64,000 nucleotides of DNA from Strobilurus pachycystidiatus (GCA_019915135.1 JAHLMK010000005.1:1922001-1986000), one strand, 5' to 3'. Positions 24,260 to 36,652 are shown, numbered from the stretch's first letter. Translations and numbers: made by a program. Notes: generated from the letters alone by a model not told the origin.

Positions 24260-26565
24260 CTACATATGAGAAACAACATACAGAACGTCGTCGACAGCTG
24301 CCTCCCATTCCCCCAAACCTAAGACATCGTTACCGCACGCCGCGCGCCACCAACCAAGATAGGCGAGGATGGTAAAGAACCCGTTGACACCTGTAGTACG
24401 TAACTTCCCCCATGATTGCCCTGTGGCGTCAGGACGATGTTGCTCGCGAAAGGGAGCTTGAGAGAGAGTCACGTCCCTCCAGCTGGGCTGCAGGCTCGTC
24501 CACCAGGGCCAGAATTGGTCGGCATGGTCGCGGAAGGTGAGGACGGGGCGATAGTCTTGAGCGCGAGCGCGCTGTATCCAGTCCTGAATGCAGCCGGGTC
24601 TGATCTTGTTTGCAGGGATGGGCTTCCCTTGGGCGAAGTCTTCGCACTCCTCAAACTTGACGTAAACGTCAAGAAGACGTGTCCAGCCGCCTTCTGACGA
24701 AAACGTCTCCAGATAACGAAGAGAGTCTACAAACCATTCGGGACGGTCAACTTGCGGGGACGATGCAGACGGCGGTGTCATCGAGGGGGGGACCGCAGCG
24801 TCAAAATGAGGCGGGGAACGCTCCATGTCGGCGTAAGGATGTGTAGAGTCATTAGGGCCGCACGTCGGGACGAACGCGGCCATAAGACTGGGGTCGATGT
24901 TCGGGTAAGGATTGACAGCGTCCTGGTTGACAGCTGCCAAGTTGGTGTGATCGCGGAGAGCAGTGGTAGCAGGGAGTGAAGAGGGCGCCGGGGGACGAGG
25001 CGCCTTGTCGGAGGGAGAGTGGTCGCTGTCGCTATCACCTTCAGAGGAGGCGGCATCGTCTGCATGAGATGGACTTCGACGAGGGCGCTGTCCGGCAGAT
25101 TTCTTTCTCGGCTTCGCTTGACGTCCGGTGGGGCGTTTGCGCTTCTTGGAAGAAGCGTCGGCTGACTCGGCGACAGGCTCTTCATTGGAAACAGCAGGCG
25201 ATCCTGCGGAAACAAGCGTAGGTGGGTTTGGATTATTCCACGGGTTGGGATCGCGTAAAAACCATGGTGACTGTCTTGGCATCTCCACATTCGGGAGAGA
25301 TCGAGCGCGTTGTTGCTCTTTAGCTAGAGAGATAATATCAGTCGGCTACCAGGGGTGCAAGAAGGAAACAACGGACTCCAACATGATGCGCCAAACTCGC
25401 CAAGGGCTGCCTGGTAAGTACGATAGCGAAGCTTGCCAGTATCTCCATCGGCCTCGTGAAACGCCTTTGGCGCAGGAGCGAGGTTCTGGCCCACGTTGAG
25501 ACTGTCACGATCCAATTAATAGAAGCCCTGATTGTAGAAGCAAGCTGACTTACGATATGACATTAATTTGCCCTCCTTTGCGAGGCTCAGGACCGACCCA
25601 GGAGAACGAGATGTTGCCGCCAAGAAGGGTTGACAAACCATCAAGGAGGGGCTGAAGGTTACCCGCGAGACCATCCAAAGCGCTGCAGAATGTTAAGAAG
25701 CGGAAAACAAAACAGACAGAGAAGATCACATATGCTTGGGTATCCTCGGGAGATAACCGTTCGAGAGGACGGCGAGCGGCATCCTTCCCGGCAGCAACTT
25801 GCTTGGCGTCATCCACGGATTGCTCGCGCCAGTACGCCTTATCCAAATCCGGCAGGTTGTTCCAGCACTCGGTGATGTACAGGCCGACGTCCCCGATGCG
25901 CTGACGACGAGCGTTCTTGCCGGTCTCGGAGAAGGTCGCGTCGAATTCAGTTTTGAGACGCTCGAAGTTAGCACTACTCCACATTTGAGAAGGAGTACGC
26001 GCGCGTTTGCGCGTGACGTCGAGCCCGGCAACCTTGCTGAGAAAGTTGGCCACCGGGTCTTTGGCGAGCTGAGTCTTGGTCAGTTTGTGGATGGGTGTTG
26101 CCTTTGTCCAGCGCGATTCATAGTAGTTACGAATGCCCTGTGAAATTGAGATGAGAGGGAATTGGGAAGGAAATCAATCGTCGCACGCACTGTTGAGAGA
26201 CGTTGGAGAAGCGCCGCCTTCTTGGCGCGTTCCATGGGCGAGAGGGAAGAGTCTGGAGGCGGGGGCGGAGCACTTGGATCCGGTTCCTGGTCCATGGGGA
26301 GGTCGTACGGATATTTCGCGCACATGTTGTTGAAAATGGTATCCGAGTATTCGTCGCCAGCGGCTTTGCCCTTGCGGCGAGCATCGTTGTAGCCTTCGAG
26401 ACCGCCATCGAGAAGCTCCTTCCGGCCTCCTTTAGCCCAGTGCTTGCGGAAGGGGGTAACGGCGAAGGTTGGCGTGTCGTCCCTGATGACGGACAGTTTC
26501 AACATAACACGCGGAAGATATTCACATGGATCACGCCGGCAAAACACTTACGCGACAGATGTCAT
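24260..26565 (-). CDS. Large KDZ-companion-type protein
   Basis: Short first exon MTSVA (26565), joined by GTAAGT...CAG to DDTPTFAVTPFRKHWAKGG, then further exons (AGLDVTRKRARTPSQMWSSA; ECWNNLPDLDKAYWREQS) and a long last exon with a basic bipartite stretch (SSKKRKRPTGRQAKPRKK), Ser/Asp-rich linker and a Trp-rich C-terminal domain (PEWFVDSLRYLETFSSEGGW, FWPWWTSLQPSWR, ILAYLGWWRAACG). This layout matches a family common in basidiomycete genomes next to KDZ transposons; biochemical role unknown. At least five exons; exact joints at 25.3-25.6 kb are uncertain. Confidence 0.55.
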
Positions 26566-26719
26566 TGCTCGATTTTGAAAGGTTCCGACGCGTCGTTTTG
26601 TATCGGTGAAATGGTCGGTTGGTTTGCGACGTCTGTGGATAAGTGTGCAGGGTAGCAAATAATGGAAAACAACCGCGACTGATTTGCTGTCGGAGAGAGC
26701 GTCGGTATGGAGTCAAAAA

Positions 26720-27540
26720 AGGTGTAATTAGTGTGCTAGAGCTGGTGCAACGGTTCTAGTGCCTCACTCTCCAACCTAATTGAAGGCTTTTTTTTCCTGC
26801 CATGCTACAGTTCGATTCCTGAGCGCGACCTCTTTTTATTTGACGACGATTCGAATTCTTTACTGCTGAGCTGAGCTGAGAAACTCAAGACCAACGGAAC
26901 AGCAAGTGTCCCAGAAGCAGCAATGAGCCGCAGAAGCGGATGGCGCAGAACGGAAGGCGGAGGCGCGCTACCCCGACACAATACCGAACGCAATACCGAC
27001 ATTCACAAGGTTGATAGGTATATGTAAGATAACAGGACAACGGTCGAAGGAGCGGAGGGGAGCATCCATACAGCGCCATCCGACAGCGGAGGCGCTATTC
27101 CTATTTCCTAATCTGGATATGGGACCGATCCCCTGATGATCAATTGCACAGGTGGGGAGGCACGTTCAAGACCGTAGATGCCCACTGCACACCAAGGAGA
27201 GAGCTTAAGCTGGATTGCGCTGTCGAGCGCGCTGTCGAGCGCCGGGCGGAGGGATCCTGGGGAAAGCGGGGCGGGATGACGCGGCCACGGCACGGGGATG
27301 CCGCTGACACATGAGGCTGGCGTTCTCCGATCCGAAAGTCGATCAGGGTTCACGGTTGAAAATATATTAATGCGAGGCGCGCCCGCCACTGAGAATAGTC
27401 AGCCAGTGGTTAATTGTATTTCTAGGGTTGGAAAGGCCCAATGCTAGGGTTGGCGAGCTCAGAGCCTACAACCACACGGTTGGCATTGACTCCAGTGGTT
27501 ATAATCCTTTTGATACCCCAGGTATTACACCTTGGCCTGA
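26720..27540. other. Gap of about 800 bp, no gene recognised
   Basis: Contains GC-rich palindromic bits around 27230 (repeated CTGTCGAGCGC) and the unclear 5' end of the BTB gene. Open frames here show no homology that I can see. Confidence 0.4.
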
Positions 27541-28532
27541 AATATCATCCTTGTCAGCAACAGGTCTGGCGCGTATCCGTCTTGGTATGCCGATAACGAA
27601 GCATGCCAGTCAAGGCGTCAAACCCCAATTGGATGTTGCGTCCATCGCGGCGTCCTCGCCATGCATTCCGCCTTTTTCAAAGACATGTTTGAATTGGCTA
27701 CCGCCCCGCTCCATCCGGATTCCAATCCAGAACATTCGATCTCTCTGTGCACAATTCTCCCTCTGGATGACAATATTGATCAACTACGCATGCTGTTGCG
27801 GTTGATGTACCAATTCAGGTGCGTAATTATTTTCAGGTTGATTCTCGTCGTCGTACCTGATATTGAAGCAGATACTTTCAACCAACCAAGGATTCCTTAC
27901 GGTATAGAGCCCTCGCCGATATGATGGACGTGACAACCAAATATCTTTGTCCAGCATTCCAGCAGTCGATAAGCGAGCATCTCAAGTCTATTTATCCTTC
28001 GGACAGGAAGACTTTTAGCGACCAAATGAGTGATGCTTCAGGAATAATACGGCGCGGCGACATGGCGATCTGGGCTGTTTCTGTCGCACGTAAGGAAAAT
28101 CTCCCTACTTTATTGCCCTCCGCTATCTACGCGGCTTCTCTTCTGCCAGTCGCAGAATACCCTCATACGGATTTGCACGGCTTAGACGCACACGCCCTAA
28201 TCCTTGGTCGAGAAGCGCTTACCCGGGCCGTCATACAGGATGGATGGGCTTGGATTGGAGACGTGGATTCTGGAAGATGCAACCAACACCACTGCCGCAG
28301 TACGCGTGTGACCATCTCTCAGCGTCTGCTCAAAAATGCTATCGATTTCGCGATGGAGGCTTTCATCCGGCCCATGCCGCATACAATGACAAAATTTTGG
28401 GCTGGGAGACAACTGCCGGAGGAAGGCAAAGTGTGCGAGGACTGCTGGGAGGAATGGTCCGAAGACGAAGAAAAGGCATATGATAGGATATGGTCTAGTA
28501 TTCTGACTTTGTTCAAACTGGGCCCCGCCTAA
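27541..28532 (+). CDS. BTB/POZ-domain protein
   Basis: The frame carries NIILVS... then CVHRGVLAMHSAFFKDMFEL, the core of a BTB domain (VHR, S-x-F, FxDMF), followed by an intron (27819-27868, GTGCGTAA...GAAG) and the BACK-like helical remainder RYRALADMMDVTTKYLC...PAFQ. It ends at 28532 after CEDCWEEWSEDEEKAYDRI. BTB proteins dimerise and often act as adaptors for Cul3 ligases; basidiomycetes carry many. The segment before VHRG fits the family poorly and the start codon is not determined, so an additional 5' intron or damage is possible. Confidence 0.65.
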
Positions 28533-28919
28533 GCAAATATGTTTGGACTTTACAACTGAAGTTACGACTCAAATCTCAACTTATTTTGACCACTCATCGA
28601 CCTTGTTGCACATATATAATGAATGTTATCTGCAGCACGTCGCCACCAAAAACGTAGTTGTCAAATTTAAGGGGTCTCCATTTTGCATTTTATGGCCCGC
28701 TCACTGTGTCGAAGACGACAAATTTCACCTCCCCGTCGAATCGTAGGTCCCTTTCGACATTGCTATTTTTGGAATTCAATTTGTTGTTGTTTTCGCACTT
28801 CAATCCGTTGAATTTGTATGTGAGTGGGGTTTCTTTACTCCTGCCCTCATCATGCACACCGCACCTCTATTCTCCCAATTGCCGAGAACTTCTCATTGCC
28901 CCAGACTCTGCGGTTGAAG

Positions 28920-29340
28920 GCAAACAACACGAGGACATTGACTCAGACAAACTCTGTGATGCGACGAGCACGATGCGATGACCAAGAGCACGACCCGATG
29001 ACCGAGAGCACGACCCGACGACGAGGACATTGACTCAGACAAACTCTACGATGCGACGAGCACAAGCAGGATGCGACGACCAAGAGCACGACCCGATGAC
29101 CGAGAACACGACACGAAGACCGAAACGCGACGACGCATATCACGACCCAACTATTGCGAGCACCACACGACGATTACGAGCACAACCCGACGACCGAGAG
29201 TCAACGACCGATAGCACGACACCACGATTGCGAGCATGAGACGACGACTGCGAGCACAACCCGCCGACCACACGAACCGATGACCGAGAGTAGACACAAC
29301 GACAACGAGCACAGCGCAATACGACTATCGAGGAGACAAC
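28920..29340. repeat. Degenerate minisatellite
   Basis: Irregular tandem copies of an about 18-20 bp unit close to GAGCACGACCCGATGACC run through about 400 bp, with a longer higher-order repeat (the GAGGACATTGACTCAGACAA segment occurs twice near 28932 and 29022). Because the unit lacks stop codons, long open frames appear on both strands; they are not genes. Confidence 0.6.
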
Positions 29341-29777
29341 GTGATGGACCTTATTGCTTGCAGACAAGTGGAGCCCTCGCTAGCAACAGCAAACATTACG
29401 TGACCTCCGCCTGTGCATCGACTCGCCTGCGAGACCTCGGGGGTGTTTAATCATAATGGACCCAAGCAGCGCTGTTGGGTAAAATATATCGCTTTTTGGT
29501 GAACACAAATTGGCCGACATCCCGACTATCCCGACACCGCATTGCCTGTCCTTGAGGAAAGTGGCCAGGCACTAGGTTGAGCTGCGATCTTGTGCCCCAA
29601 GATTCTATTAGAAGGCATACTGCTAGAAATGAGGCTTATCGAGTATCTGCCAAAAAAGGAGCCAGGAAGCTCTTCTATGTGGCACCGGGACATAAAAGGC
29701 GCTCTCGGCGAAGAGGCATCTTTCCATCCTTCCCCTCGTAAACCCGCAACATCATTCGCTCTCCGCGTACACACACA

Positions 29778-30349
29778 ATGTTCACCATCTTCGTCTTCAT
29801 GTTTACCCTCTTTTTCGCGCTCAGTGCTGTCGCATTGCCCATAAGGAATCCTCCTCAAACTCTCATCGCCTGGAGTCCAACCATCACCTCGCCAAAGCCC
29901 AATGAGAAGCCATGGGCCGTTGGTGAATGGCGCACTGTGACATGGGGTCCGTATACCGCCCTGGCGCACCGGCGCTCTCGCTAATTCAAGTTCGCAGAAA
30001 CCAACAACATCCCGCAGGAAAAGGTGCACGACAGTGGCTGGGTTGTCCTTGGCCACTGGGCCGATCTAAGCCGTCGCAAAAATCTGGACTACAGTGCATA
30101 TATTTCTCTCTCCAGCCCTTATATACATCCTGAATTTATTCTGTAGTGCATCCCATGGCTTCTGGATTCAACCTGACTCAGGGCTGGGTCGAGTGCCAGA
30201 TGCCTACCCACGCCCCCACAGGAGACAACTACTTCATCGTTCGTGAGTCGCACTTCCTTCACGGCGTGTCTAGCTCTCACTTTCCGACTAAAGTCTTTTG
30301 CGACTCGGGCAACACGTCGCCGACGTTCAGCGTCGTTTCGCCTCAATGA
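29778..30349 (+). CDS. Small secreted protein, Kre9/Knh1-like N-terminal fold
   Basis: Four exons (29778-29946, 29998-30093, 30147-30242, 30294-30349) give 138 residues. A clear signal peptide (MFTIFVFMFTLFFALSAVAL) is followed by a beta-sandwich-like sequence with ITSPKPNEKPWAVGEWRTV, VTWETNNIPQ and YFIVLFGDSGNTSPTFSVV, the pattern of the Ser/Thr-rich GPI-anchored Kre9/Knh1 N-terminal domain. The C-terminus stops right after the domain, so there is no Ser/Thr-rich or GPI region. Likely extracellular or wall-associated; role unknown. Confidence 0.7.
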
Positions 30350-30893
30350 ATGAATCGGAATCAATTTCTTGCATCTCCTTCCGCTCGTTTACCTCGAACC
30401 CACCATTGGACCTTCTTGAATCGTGACCATCGCTTTGTTCAAATCGGAACTGTTCCTACTCACGTACATTCTAACACCGCTGCCTTTTACGTATCATAGT
30501 CCTCTTTCGCGTCCACTGTACCATATATTTGATAGCTCGTAATTTATTTTGAATGCAATGCTAGTATCTGTTACCGAAGGACTTGTTCTCGATACTTCTC
30601 TTAGCGTGGGCTTACGGATTTGAAAAATTCGACGCGACCTTTACTGTGTAAAGAATTGGAAACGATGACGCATGTGTTCGTATGTCTTCGCGTTTCCCCC
30701 ACGCTGATCATACAGCAATGGCCGATGACATTTTGTTGTGCACTAGAGTATATATGTGGCTGAAACAATGCGGCATCTCAGAGACTACTGTAATATGCCC
30801 CTGCAAGGCGCACTTCGAATTGCAGCGGTCAAGTAGAAACGGTAGATGATATTGGGTATAGAATAAGATTGCGTTTTCAGCACTCATGCCGTC
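30350..30893. other. Intergenic, nothing recognised
   Basis: About 540 bp between the convergent secreted-protein gene and the EBP-type gene. AT-rich 3' flanks; no coding or structured feature seen. Confidence 0.5.
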
Positions 30894-31786
30894 TTGACCT
30901 TGATTTGAGTGGCGCGAGCAGACTTGGCAGTGATCGAGTAAGATTCCACCATGAGCCATATCGGAATGACAACCCTGCTAGAGAGTGTGTTAACTGAAAT
31001 CTCAACGGAAATGAAGGGAAGAAACATACATGACGTTCATGAACTGTTCATTATTGTTAGCAAGCATTACTGTTGTTGGCAATGACTGGGACGTACGAAA
31101 AGGTAAACACAATTTAAAAGATACAGCGGATTCGAGGTATACAAGTTCTCGCTTCCAGTCAACCACTCGGGGCAGAAAGTCATCCACCTAGACGTGGAAG
31201 TTGAATGAAGGCGACCACTGCAAGAAATGAAATACGCGCCCTCCATATATCTCTGCCGTGCTCAACACCACAATCCAATAATGACGCGCAGGATCGTCAG
31301 CCACGAGTTGTTTGAGGATGTAGCAGCATAGCGGGCCAGCCCCGAGGACAGTGAGAAGCTCCAAAGGGACGACCGTAGGATTCGAGACCCCCCAACGATA
31401 GTCGGCTGCCGCGTATTCTCTCCCTAAGCGGTCGAAACCGAAATCATGCTCTGCCCAAGTTTCACAAAGAAATATAGAGGACGTACACATTTCCGCAAAT
31501 GGGCCCACACTTGTGTTCACTTGGCGTCCCAACACGGACAGGTACGACCAGGATCCTTCAAATGAAAAATGTATCATAACATCGAATGCCTATTAAACGA
31601 TATTTTTCTGCATTTAGAAGGGCTCTTGGGGACACAGAAGGAACGGTCCAGCCACATAAACGTCTAGCGATCTCGCACGCTTGCCGTTTTGGGTAAGAGC
31701 GCTTGGGCGCCCCCGTACGCGATCCCTGCAAGTGCTGAGACACCAAGCAGAGAGAACAAAAATGTCGTCGTGAATATTCCGTCCAT
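30894..31786 (-). pseudogene. EBP-type sterol isomerase, probably inactivated
   Basis: Six exons on the minus strand (31649-31786, 31487-31589, 31240-31423, 31097-31187, 31030-31043, 30894-30974). The EBP/EXPERA family (delta8-delta7 sterol isomerase, ER membrane) is recognised from MIHFSFEGSWSYLSVLG, EMWREYAAADYRWGVSNPTV, PLELLTVLGAGPLCCY, STAEIYGGWMTFCPEWLTGS and the last membrane helix VVIPIWLMVESY. Two lesions stand out. There is an in-frame TAG at 31664-31666, where related proteins have a Trp in the ...RDRW-FMWL segment, and the donor after FMWL reads GA instead of GT. One further intron uses GC-AG. The rest of the frame is intact, so inactivation is recent, or the first exon is differently spliced. 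Confidence 0.6.
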
Positions 31787-31799
31787 TGCGCAAGGTTCA

Positions 31800-32850
31800 A
31801 ACGGCAGTTGGCTGCAGTTGGTCGTGGGTCGAGAATCGAAACTTCGAAAGTCGGTGAGAATTAAAATTTGAATGGCCTCGCGCAGGGTCGTTTAATATCG
31901 AATACATTCGCCTCCCAGCGGGAGTTCGAGCCTTAGACAGGACGCTCCATTGAAAAATAACAAGTAAGTAGGAGACGTCAAGAATCCGTAGCGAAGCAGT
32001 GACATTCTCGTTGTTTGCCACAGCGCGAGTGTATTGACTAGCTCGGGCGGCAGGGACACGAGCAATGCACCCAGAAATATCCCCAACGAGCGAGGGAGAG
32101 TTGTTCCTGGTCAGTTGGACAACTCCAGTCAGAGCGAGCATCTGGATTACAGTACGTCTGGATCTCTGAGGCTAGCTTACTTGATGACGAGGGTACTTGC
32201 AGGAGACAATTATATCCATGCGGATCGCGGTAGTCAAATGTGACTTGTGTGACTCCGGACTCCGGACAAAATGGTGTGGTTTAGCGACTGGTGACTTGAG
32301 AAATGAGCGTGCATTAGCGCCACAACGTGCTTCGCGGGTTTACTCCGAGCTTGGAGGTCTACGCTGGGCTGTTACGAGAAAGTCGACGGGACTACTCGAT
32401 GACTGGGTCCCTGAAATTAGACGCTTACCCTCAGAAGCCAAAACGCGTCGCGGGGAAGCCAGTGTTCCAGTCACGTCCTTGACAGAAACATTCATGTGCG
32501 CCCATCTTCAATATGATGTCGACTTCGCTCTGGTATGTCGGAGCATAGAATGAGGTCCAATCAATGGTGGAAAAACCCCGAATCGGACGTGACCCAACGC
32601 GTAGCTCTACGTTCCTCCGAGTCGGAAGACGGAGTTTGCAGTTATCTCTTCCGGAATCCTGGGCACACAGACCATCAAGGTAGAATTCGATGAATAAGGA
32701 AACTCAACTTCATTGCTACGATGTAGAATTCTGTGGTAACTCTGATTCTAGTGTTTTGCTGCCATCGCAATTTCATGACGAGATGACTTAGTAGAGATTG
32801 CGGAGGGTTTTTGTCGCATGCAGTGAATCGTTTGTTGGTCCCCGGTTCTC
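31800..32850. other. Region with short open frames, no gene assigned
   Basis: Upstream of the EBP-type gene. A minus-strand frame (MLALTGVVQLTRNNSP..., 32141 down) and a plus-strand frame (32197-32553, with KCDLCDSGLRTKWCG) are open over 100 codons, but neither shows a known domain, shared introns or repeats. They may be exons of a gene I could not assemble. Confidence 0.35.
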
Positions 32851-32853
32851 TGT

Positions 32854-32922
32854 TTAATATTCGGTGTAGTCGGCTCCGTCGTTGTCGGGGTGTCCAAGCC
32901 CCACTGTTCTCTGGAACTCGTA
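32854..32922 (-). pseudogene. Short conserved last exon, possible truncated chromodomain (copy 2)
   Basis: Reads YEFQRTVGLGHPDNDGADYT then Glu-Tyr and a stop, after a GTCAG acceptor. Same length and stop position as the copy at 4781-4849. A GTGCGTAA donor about 40 nt upstream would make a normal short intron, supporting a spliced gene whose other exons were not found. Confidence 0.3.
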
Positions 32923-33732
32923 CTGACTTTGACGTCAGCTTCACTGAAATTACGCACCGCCCCCCGCTCTGCGACACTGCGTCACCGAATCGCCCCGTCC
33001 TGCGTCCGTCGGTATGTCGCCCAGGTTGAGCATGGCTCCTCGTCCTGACCGCCTTTTCGTTTTGGCCGATGCGTCTCGTCCTCAACATTTCAGTCGCAGT
33101 CGCAGTCGCAGTCAGACCTGTCTTCGTCCTGTTAACTCAATAATCCGCCCTGCTGTAGCTGTCATTTTCGGCCCTGGCCCGTTGCGAGGGCCACGTCTGT
33201 TAATTGTCCCATGACCAGTCGATGCGGCAGCGCCAATGCTCAAAGGTGGAGGCGACGGAAAATGGACGGATATAGCGCATCCCAGGAAAGAACCCGCCGG
33301 GAGGGGAACCCTCCGTTGGCATTGGCATTGTCCTATCCTGATGTTTTTACTCAGATTACCACTAGCTCATCCCAGCTCGTGTCAAGGTCAGCATTGCCGA
33401 AGGATATATCGACTTTGTTGTGCGAACGGTGGAGACACTTCGATTTATCCTCGAGTGCACGCGTCACGACACTATCGAGGGCTGTCGGAAGTGAAAGACA
33501 TCTATCATTCAAGCCTGTTTTCGTAACGACAAACCTCATCTCACCCAGGCGCAAGTGGGTTGGAATTGTCTGCGAGCCACAGTGTAAGCCACTTTCACGC
33601 CCGCATGAATAAACTACGCGTCTCGCGCATTAGATTAAATATGTGGCTTGTAAGTACCGTTGATGAAGAAATGGTCGAAACAAGAAGGCGACATCGTCTC
33701 ATACTACTTCGTTGCGGGTTAATCTATTTCAG

Positions 33733-35650
33733 TCATTTCGATGTTGTATTGCGAGCCGTGTCGACAAACCGTGCCGTAGCTGCGATGCGGCCGCCCGAGG
33801 GTATCACAGTATGTTGCAGGCCAGTCTGCAGATCGAGGCCATCCATGATAAGAATATCGCCCTAGGCGATGGCTTGTTATCGCTGAATCAAACAAACGTA
33901 ACATACTTACGTGGAGTAGGTTCAAAGTAAGTACATGTTCCTCGGTTGTTTTCTTTCGAAAAGACATGCGGGCATCTGATCCGAGTGAGAGACCAGCAAC
34001 GGTCGGACCCAGTCCCGCCTCGTCATCACTGTGGAACTGAACAAATAAGATAATGAATCGACGACCGTCGAACGCAAATTACCGCCATGGATTGGTGTTC
34101 CAGATAAGCGACACTGACAAGATTTCAATTGTGAATATTAGATGGAACGAGGGACGCTTTACCTGAGGAGTTCATTGAACGGTGTTCGCCCTGGGAATAA
34201 CATATCGCATGACTTTTGAATGACTCTAAGAACCCTGGGAATGAAAGCAGGGCATCGTTCCAGCGGAACTGTGAAATCCGAGCCACCGACATACTAGACC
34301 CAGAATCAACGCTGACGCGCGGATAAAAAAACAATGTTGTGTCGCACCTCGTAAACGGCACCTGCTAGAACGGAAATGAGCCTACCGAAACGTGTTTCAA
34401 TGAATGTGGACCTACCATTATGCGAGAAATAATTGGTCAACATAGCACCTTGACCTGAAACCGTCAGTGATTGAAGCTGAGTATTTGTGGCGCGCACATC
34501 GATGGGACCGTAACGGTGTACGTTGCAGAAGAACCTGTCCTTTTTGAGCGGCAGTCAAGTACTCTTGCAACAAATCATCGGCATTGTGGTGTTTAGCAGT
34601 CCGAATGAGATGAATGACGCCACTGTCAAAGTGTTAGGACATGTGCGTCAATCCACTGATGGCCTACACAAGGTTTTCTATACCGAAAGAATGGACTGTT
34701 GCCCCAGTAAATTCGGTCTTGTATCGCTTTTGTACTGCATCACATCCTGCAGGTCAGGGATAAGAAGATATATATTCAATCGATATGCTAACCGAATGGC
34801 GAGGTTTTGACCAACACGGGATCTTGCCTCAACGTCGCGCGTACAATCAAAAAATCCACAGTGACAGTCTGTTCCACATGGCAGTTGTCGCATCTAAGCA
34901 TATGCCACAATCGCCTTCAAACGGAACATCAGTTAAACACTAAGGTTACGGTAATAACACACCTGCAACTGAGTCGACCGCATTGCGTGCAAAGGAATCC
35001 ATCAAGTTTCTTGGACGCAGTCTCAGGCTCCACCGCAGTGCGGACTGATTTGGCCATGTGTGAAAACATGAGTGCGCAGACGAGAAAACGAGTGTCGTAA
35101 GACAAAAGCTCGGTGGTGCTAGATGAAAACGAAGGACAAGTGACCGTACTGCATATAGCGCCCTCTGAAAAAATCATCGGTTGCCAAGAGTCGCAATCGA
35201 CACATTTGAATAAAGGTAACGACAGATCGAGGGCAGGGAAGTGGTCGTTGTACACCGCTTGTTCGGCGGAAGACAACCACCACATATCCTGGACACCATC
35301 GGTGACTTAGAATCTGGATATGTATAAGAAGGACGTACCGAATTCGGACATAGGGTTGCAATGAGTTTGTACATTACGCCACGCGAATTTTTCTCGTCTG
35401 AATTGATAAGTCATGGACAAATAAGGAATATGGGGACTTACGCCAGACGTGTTGAATGTAAAAAGTGCCCAGAAAGCAATATTGGGCCGAAGAGGGCAGC
35501 CCTAGGAAATAAGGATACTTGCGGCCAATGTATACACGAACCGGATGTCCGTTCTGACAAGCTCGCTGAGCCGCATGGCCACGGTCCGTGGAATCGTTCA
35601 CGAAACCGCTGTAGGCATGTCAATGAGATCTTCGTTAAGTCTATGGCCGA
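33733..35650 (-). CDS. AlkB-like 2OG-Fe(II) dioxygenase with N-terminal zinc ribbon
   Basis: Many short exons. From the N-terminal side: YIGRKYPYFLGLPSSAQYCF; VMYKLIATLCPNS; MWWLSSAEQAVYNDHFPALD; KCVDCDSWQPMIFSEGAICS; a zinc ribbon split by an intron (FLCTQCGRLSCR, then LRCDNCHVEQ); VIHLIRTAKHHNADDLLQEY; MLTNYFSHNAGAVYEYVGGS; FNELLSVAYLEHQSM; then the catalytic core FHSDDEAGLGPTVAGLSLGS, LLHGDILIMDGLDLQTGLQH, SGGRIAATARF. His and Asp of HSD and the His of LQHTV are the iron ligands; the Arg of GGRIAATAR binds 2-oxoglutarate. AlkB enzymes oxidatively demethylate nucleic acids; this fungal branch has no known substrate. All catalytic residues are present, so it is likely active. The 5' limit is uncertain. 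Confidence 0.7.
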
Positions 35651-36645
35651 TCGTACGCGTGTGTAACAATAACGCGACCATCAAAGAAAAACCCGTCCCG
35701 CCTATCATTGGTGAGATACGGAAGAGGCGAAGAAGAAAACGCGCACTCGGCCGTAAACTCAGAAAGGAGCAATCCAAACAGAACACTCTTGCATATATAC
35801 ATGCCAGAATGGTAAGACTTGAAATATGTCTCGTTCTCACATAGCTCTTGACGAGTAACGCACCAGCGCATGGTGGTAAGATCCAGAAGCGATTTTACGT
35901 AATCGGTCTGACGACTAGCGAAGGGTCGATACACTAGTCTAAGTTTGTGAGATGGATCGGCCTGCTTCTTCGCCAGAGCCTTCGTCGTGGCTGTACTCAA
36001 CAGCTTGGACAATATACGCGCATCTGCTCTGACTAGCAACGTCACCATCGACGAGTTATTGATCTGGGCTCTCGTGGAGACACGAGGGCCTGCGGCAGCC
36101 CATCCGTACTGACGACGGTGTACGAACGTCCTTAACCCACGCAGCGCCATTTCCGTCGTTTTGTTCGGTTCTTCATCTAATGTACTGAATAAATCAGATC
36201 TTCTTGCTGGGCTGTCTTTGCAAGATACGGTACCCAACCGACGCTAACAGAACGGCGAACGCGTACTCCGGTCTGGGGTTGTTTCCGAGCCTCAGAGATT
36301 GTGGAATCCGCGGGATAAAGTCGAAGACTCCAAGGTGAGGCCCAATTCGAGGTATTTGACGAAAAACAGCTCCGAATGATTTGGGTCGAAGACAATTTCC
36401 TGGGTCCGTTGCACAAGGCGCGCGACCTGTTTCCAAAGATAACTCAGTCTATGTGTGTCCAGCAACATTTGCAAGAAACTCATCCACCGCGATATTGGAG
36501 ATTTTGATGGCGATGGACAGTCAGCGAATGTGTAGCTTAGAAGGGCAAGAACGCAAACCTCGACCAAATGAAACAGAAGCAAGGAACGCGAATGGGCCAA
36601 AAACGTGTGATTGACAACTACTGCATGTAAGAAATGATTGTTCAA
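35650..36645 (-). CDS. Unassembled exons, unrecognised
   Basis: Minus-strand open stretches such as LSKLLSTATTKALAKKQADP, VKSLLDLTTMRWCVTRQEL and MLLDTHRLSYLWKQVARLVQ look like genuine helical coding sequence bounded by GTGAGA/GTAAG-type donors. They could be the N-terminal part of the AlkB-like gene or a separate gene between it and the zinc-cluster gene at 36653. No domain recognised. Confidence 0.35.
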
Positions 36646-36652
36646 AATACGA

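Noticed and set aside
14655..26565. TET/JBP dioxygenase linked to the KDZ element
   Set aside because: Looked for because such links are known in basidiomycetes; no candidate frame with the required motifs was found in this interval.
28930..29450. Long open frames on both strands
   Set aside because: They reflect a minisatellite unit without stop codons, not a protein gene.
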